Source of the DNA: an uncultured Halioglobus sp.
GTDB lineage: Bacteria > Pseudomonadota > Gammaproteobacteria > Pseudomonadales > Halieaceae
DNA length: 9,174 nt
Reading direction: 5' to 3'
NCBI GenBank assembly: GCA_905480565.1
Contig: CAJQQW010000216.1
Location: 1-9,174 of the forward strand
Part shown: positions 8,018 through 9,174 of the stretch, one piece after another
Layout: the number at the start of each line of letters is the position of its first letter
Position numbering within the stretch: position 1 is the stretch's first letter
The notes under the pieces: model-generated
Told to the model about the DNA's origin: nothing
Database searches by the model: none
What the model saw: the letters and a program-made list of their open reading frames with translations, nothing else
Program-made: the position numbers and the translations under genes

Positions 8018-8251
8018 ATGCTATCTCAAGCTATGAATAATTTTAAAATACACGCTGATAACCTGTTACGAAGAGATCGTTATCTCGACCGTCTCAATGC
8101 GCGTGTTGAACATTTTGCTACTATACAATCTTCGCCGTCCAGACGGGTGATTGACGACGCGAGAATGAGCAGCCCGGTCGATTTCGAGGTGCCCGAGGTT
8201 GAGGCGGCAAGCCTGACTGCAGGTATCGTTAAGCGAGCAATAAGAGATTGA
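8018..8251 (+). CDS. Hypothetical small protein, 77 residues
   Basis: This ORF starts directly at the stop of the preceding one (TAAATG). It encodes a soluble, highly charged peptide with an Arg/Asp-rich stretch (NLLRRDRYLDRLNARVEH) likely to form an amphipathic helix, then an acidic segment (VDFEVPEVEA). There is no signal peptide, membrane segment or known motif. Codon use in its second half (GCG, GTC, GAC, CTG, CCG) is closer to the neighbouring real genes than that of the first small ORF, so coding status is more credible. A second in-frame ATG at 8033 is an alternative start. Neither has a good ribosome-binding site. I do not recognise a family. Confidence 0.38.
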   Translation: MLSQAMNNFKIHADNLLRRDRYLDRLNARVEHFATIQSSPSRRVIDDARMSSPVDFEVPEVEAASLTAGIVKRAIRD

Positions 8252-8404
8252 GAAATGACTTTCGGCGACAATAAGAGTGGTCACATTTGGATTCCGAAAA
8301 CTAAGTGTATGTGAATAGTTGGTGAGAACCGGCGGTAGGAGTATCACTGACCGGGATGCTGGGGTTGTATCTGCTTACGCCTAATTTCTTTATCTTAAGC
8401 GAAG
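8252..8404. other. Intergenic stretch without recognisable content
   Basis: Between the second small ORF and the terminators of tRNA-Asn I see no ORF with coding character, no repeat, no RNA gene and no convincing promoter on either strand. Confidence 0.6.
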
Positions 8405-8443
8405 AAAAAACCAGATGTTGCCCAGTGTGTTACCCAAATCTGG
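8405..8443 (-). terminator. Second (backup) rho-independent terminator downstream of tRNA-Asn
   Basis: Read on the minus strand, CCAGAT and ATCTGG form a 6-bp stem, extended inward by TTG/CAA past a single unpaired C. The loop is 14 nt, and a run of six T follows (A6 at 8405-8410 on the plus strand). The large loop makes it weaker than the terminator at 8456-8481. It lies on the same strand, so it may catch read-through from the tRNA gene. Confidence 0.6.
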
Positions 8444-8455
8444 TGATTGTTCAAC

Positions 8456-8481
8456 AAAAAAGGGCCGCATTTCTGCAACCC
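8456..8481 (-). terminator. Rho-independent terminator of tRNA-Asn
   Basis: On the minus strand an 8-bp stem (GGGTTGCA with TGCGGCCC, including two G-T pairs) closes a GAAA tetraloop and is followed at once by six T. It begins 20 bases after the CCA end of the tRNA, the usual place for a tRNA terminator. Confidence 0.88.
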
Positions 8482-8501
8482 ATTGATGTAGATATCAAAT
8501 A

Positions 8502-8577
8502 TGGCTCCGCCTGCTGGGCTCGAACCAGCGACCCAATGATTAACAGTCATTTGCTCTACCAACTGAGCTAAGGCGGA
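8502..8577 (-). tRNA. tRNA-Asn (anticodon GTT)
   Basis: A 76-nt gene that folds as a complete cloverleaf: acceptor stem TCCGCCT/AGGCGGA, D stem GCTC/GAGC with loop AGTTGGTA, anticodon stem AATGA/TCATT with loop CTGTTAA (anticodon GTT, Asn), a 5-nt variable loop GGGTC, and T stem GCTGG/CCAGC with loop TTCGAGC. The discriminator base is G and CCA is encoded, as in Gammaproteobacteria. All stems are fully paired. It is transcribed leftward, with its own promoter at 8601-8629 and terminators at 8456-8481 and 8405-8443, so it is a single-gene unit. Confidence 0.98.
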
Positions 8578-8600
8578 ACGGCGTTAACCGAAGCTGGCGT

Positions 8601-8629
8601 ATATTAATGATGAGATGGGTTGGGGTCAA
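8601..8629 (-). promoter_or_regulatory. Sigma-70 promoter of tRNA-Asn
   Basis: On the minus strand a -35 box TTGACC (8629-8624) and a -10 box TAATAT (8606-8601) are separated by exactly 17 bp. The sequence just after the -10 box (ACGCCAGC) is GC-rich, the kind of discriminator seen in stringently controlled stable-RNA promoters; that control is inferred. The likely start lies near 8594, giving a leader of about 17 nt before the tRNA at 8577. Confidence 0.8.
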
Positions 8630-8683
8630 TCGCTAATTGCGCGAGCAGCTGATGGTTCAATTTGGGCTGCATTTGGCCTCAGG

Positions 8684-8699
8684 CTGGATGATAATACAG
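8684..8699 (+). promoter_or_regulatory. LexA box (SOS operator) of uvrB
   Basis: CTGGATGATAATACAG fits the CTGT-N8-ACAG consensus with one mismatch in the first half-site. Read on the other strand it is CTGTATTATCATCCAG, which has the same CTGT...CCAG half-site pattern as I recall for the E. coli uvrB box. It ends 31 bp before the uvrB start. A possible -10 hexamer GATAAT (8690-8695) lies inside it, so bound LexA would block RNA polymerase. I see no good -35 for that hexamer. Confidence 0.75.
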
Positions 8700-8730
8700 G
8701 GCTGTTCAGACCAATCACCATAGGAATACC

Positions 8731-9174
8731 GTGGCCAGACCCTTCAAGGTACAGTCCAGTTTTAATCCCGCCGGGGATCAACCCGCTGCCATCGCGCAGC
8801 TTGTGGATGGTGCACGTGCGGGTTTAGCGGCGCAAACGCTACTCGGAGTAACCGGGTCTGGCAAGACATTTACCATAGCTCACGTGGTAGAGGCGATGCA
8901 GCGCCCTACCATTGTCATGGCCCATAACAAGACATTGGCAGCCCAGTTGTACGGCGAATTCAAGGAGTTTTTCCCCGATAATGCGGTGGAATACTTCGTC
9001 TCCTATTACGATTATTATCAGCCTGAGGCCTATGTTCCGTCGTCGGATACCTTCATAGAAAAAGATGCTTCGGTGAACGAGCACATAGAACAGATGCGTC
9101 TTTCCGCCACCAAGGCGCTGCTCGAGCGCAGCGATTGTCTCGTAGTGGCCACGGTCTCAGCCATTTATGGTCTG
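8731..9174 (+). CDS. uvrB: UvrABC system protein B, excinuclease subunit (N-terminal 148 codons)
   Basis: UvrB is the damage-verifying helicase-like subunit of nucleotide excision repair. It is loaded by UvrA and then recruits UvrC for incision. The visible part begins [20 protein letters not shown], shows the Walker A motif GVTGSGKT at residues 39-46, the segment [20 protein letters not shown], and the start of the aromatic beta-hairpin [10 protein letters not shown] (92-101) that inserts between DNA strands. These positions match E. coli numbering exactly. The start is GTG, supported by AGGA five bases upstream (8722-8725) and by the conserved N-terminus. The frame is open at the right edge; full UvrB proteins are about 670 residues. 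A LexA box upstream indicates SOS induction. Confidence 0.98.
   Translation, partial: MARPFKVQSSFNPAGDQPAAIAQLVDGARAGLAAQTLLGVTGSGKTFTIAHVVEAMQRPTIVMAHNKTLAAQLYGEFKEFFPDNAVEYFVSYYDYYQPEAYVPSSDTFIEKDASVNEHIEQMRLSATKALLERSDCLVVATVSAIYGL

Noticed and set aside
8615..8827. A 70-codon plus-strand ORF overlapping the start of uvrB in another frame
   Set aside because: It covers the LexA box and the unmistakable UvrB N-terminus, so it is not a real gene.

Overview
The window looks like chromosomal DNA of a gammaproteobacterium (possibly betaproteobacterium) with medium GC content. The evidence is a UvrB whose residue numbering matches E. coli UvrB over the visible part, a tRNA-Asn with encoded CCA and an E. 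coli-like promoter, and a LexA box of the CTGT-N8-ACAG type in front of uvrB. A free-living marine lineage such as the Halieaceae/Cellvibrionales is a guess from gene content (orphan molybdopterin enzyme, DUF3089 lipoprotein, short PlsB-like acyltransferase), not something the sequence proves.

Layout. Positions 1-4340 hold three minus-strand genes that read leftward and probably form one operon: a cytoplasmic molybdopterin/[4Fe-4S] oxidoreductase (4340-2109), a dihydrodipicolinate-reductase-like NAD(P)H dehydrogenase 12 bp behind it (2096-1014), and an extended short-chain dehydrogenase/reductase of the dihydroflavonol-4-reductase type 80 bp further on (933 to the left edge, incomplete). All three are redox enzymes, so together they suggest a small catabolic or modifying pathway. 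The substrate cannot be read from the sequence. A divergent intergenic region (4341-4561) separates them from two plus-strand genes: a secreted DUF3089 alpha/beta-hydrolase lipoprotein (4562-5779) and a PlsB-type glycerol-3-phosphate acyltransferase homologue (5966-7804).

From 7805 to about 8500 the sequence is gene-poor and more AT-rich. It holds two small back-to-back ORFs of doubtful status, then two terminators that both serve the leftward tRNA-Asn gene (8577-8502). The 153-bp gap between tRNA-Asn and uvrB carries two divergent control regions: a strong sigma-70 promoter for the tRNA and a LexA operator 31 bp before the uvrB GTG start. uvrB runs off the right edge.

I see no CRISPR array, insertion sequence, integrase or phage gene. 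The least understood part is the three-gene oxidoreductase operon, whose molybdopterin subunit lacks a Cys or Sec at the usual metal-ligand position.
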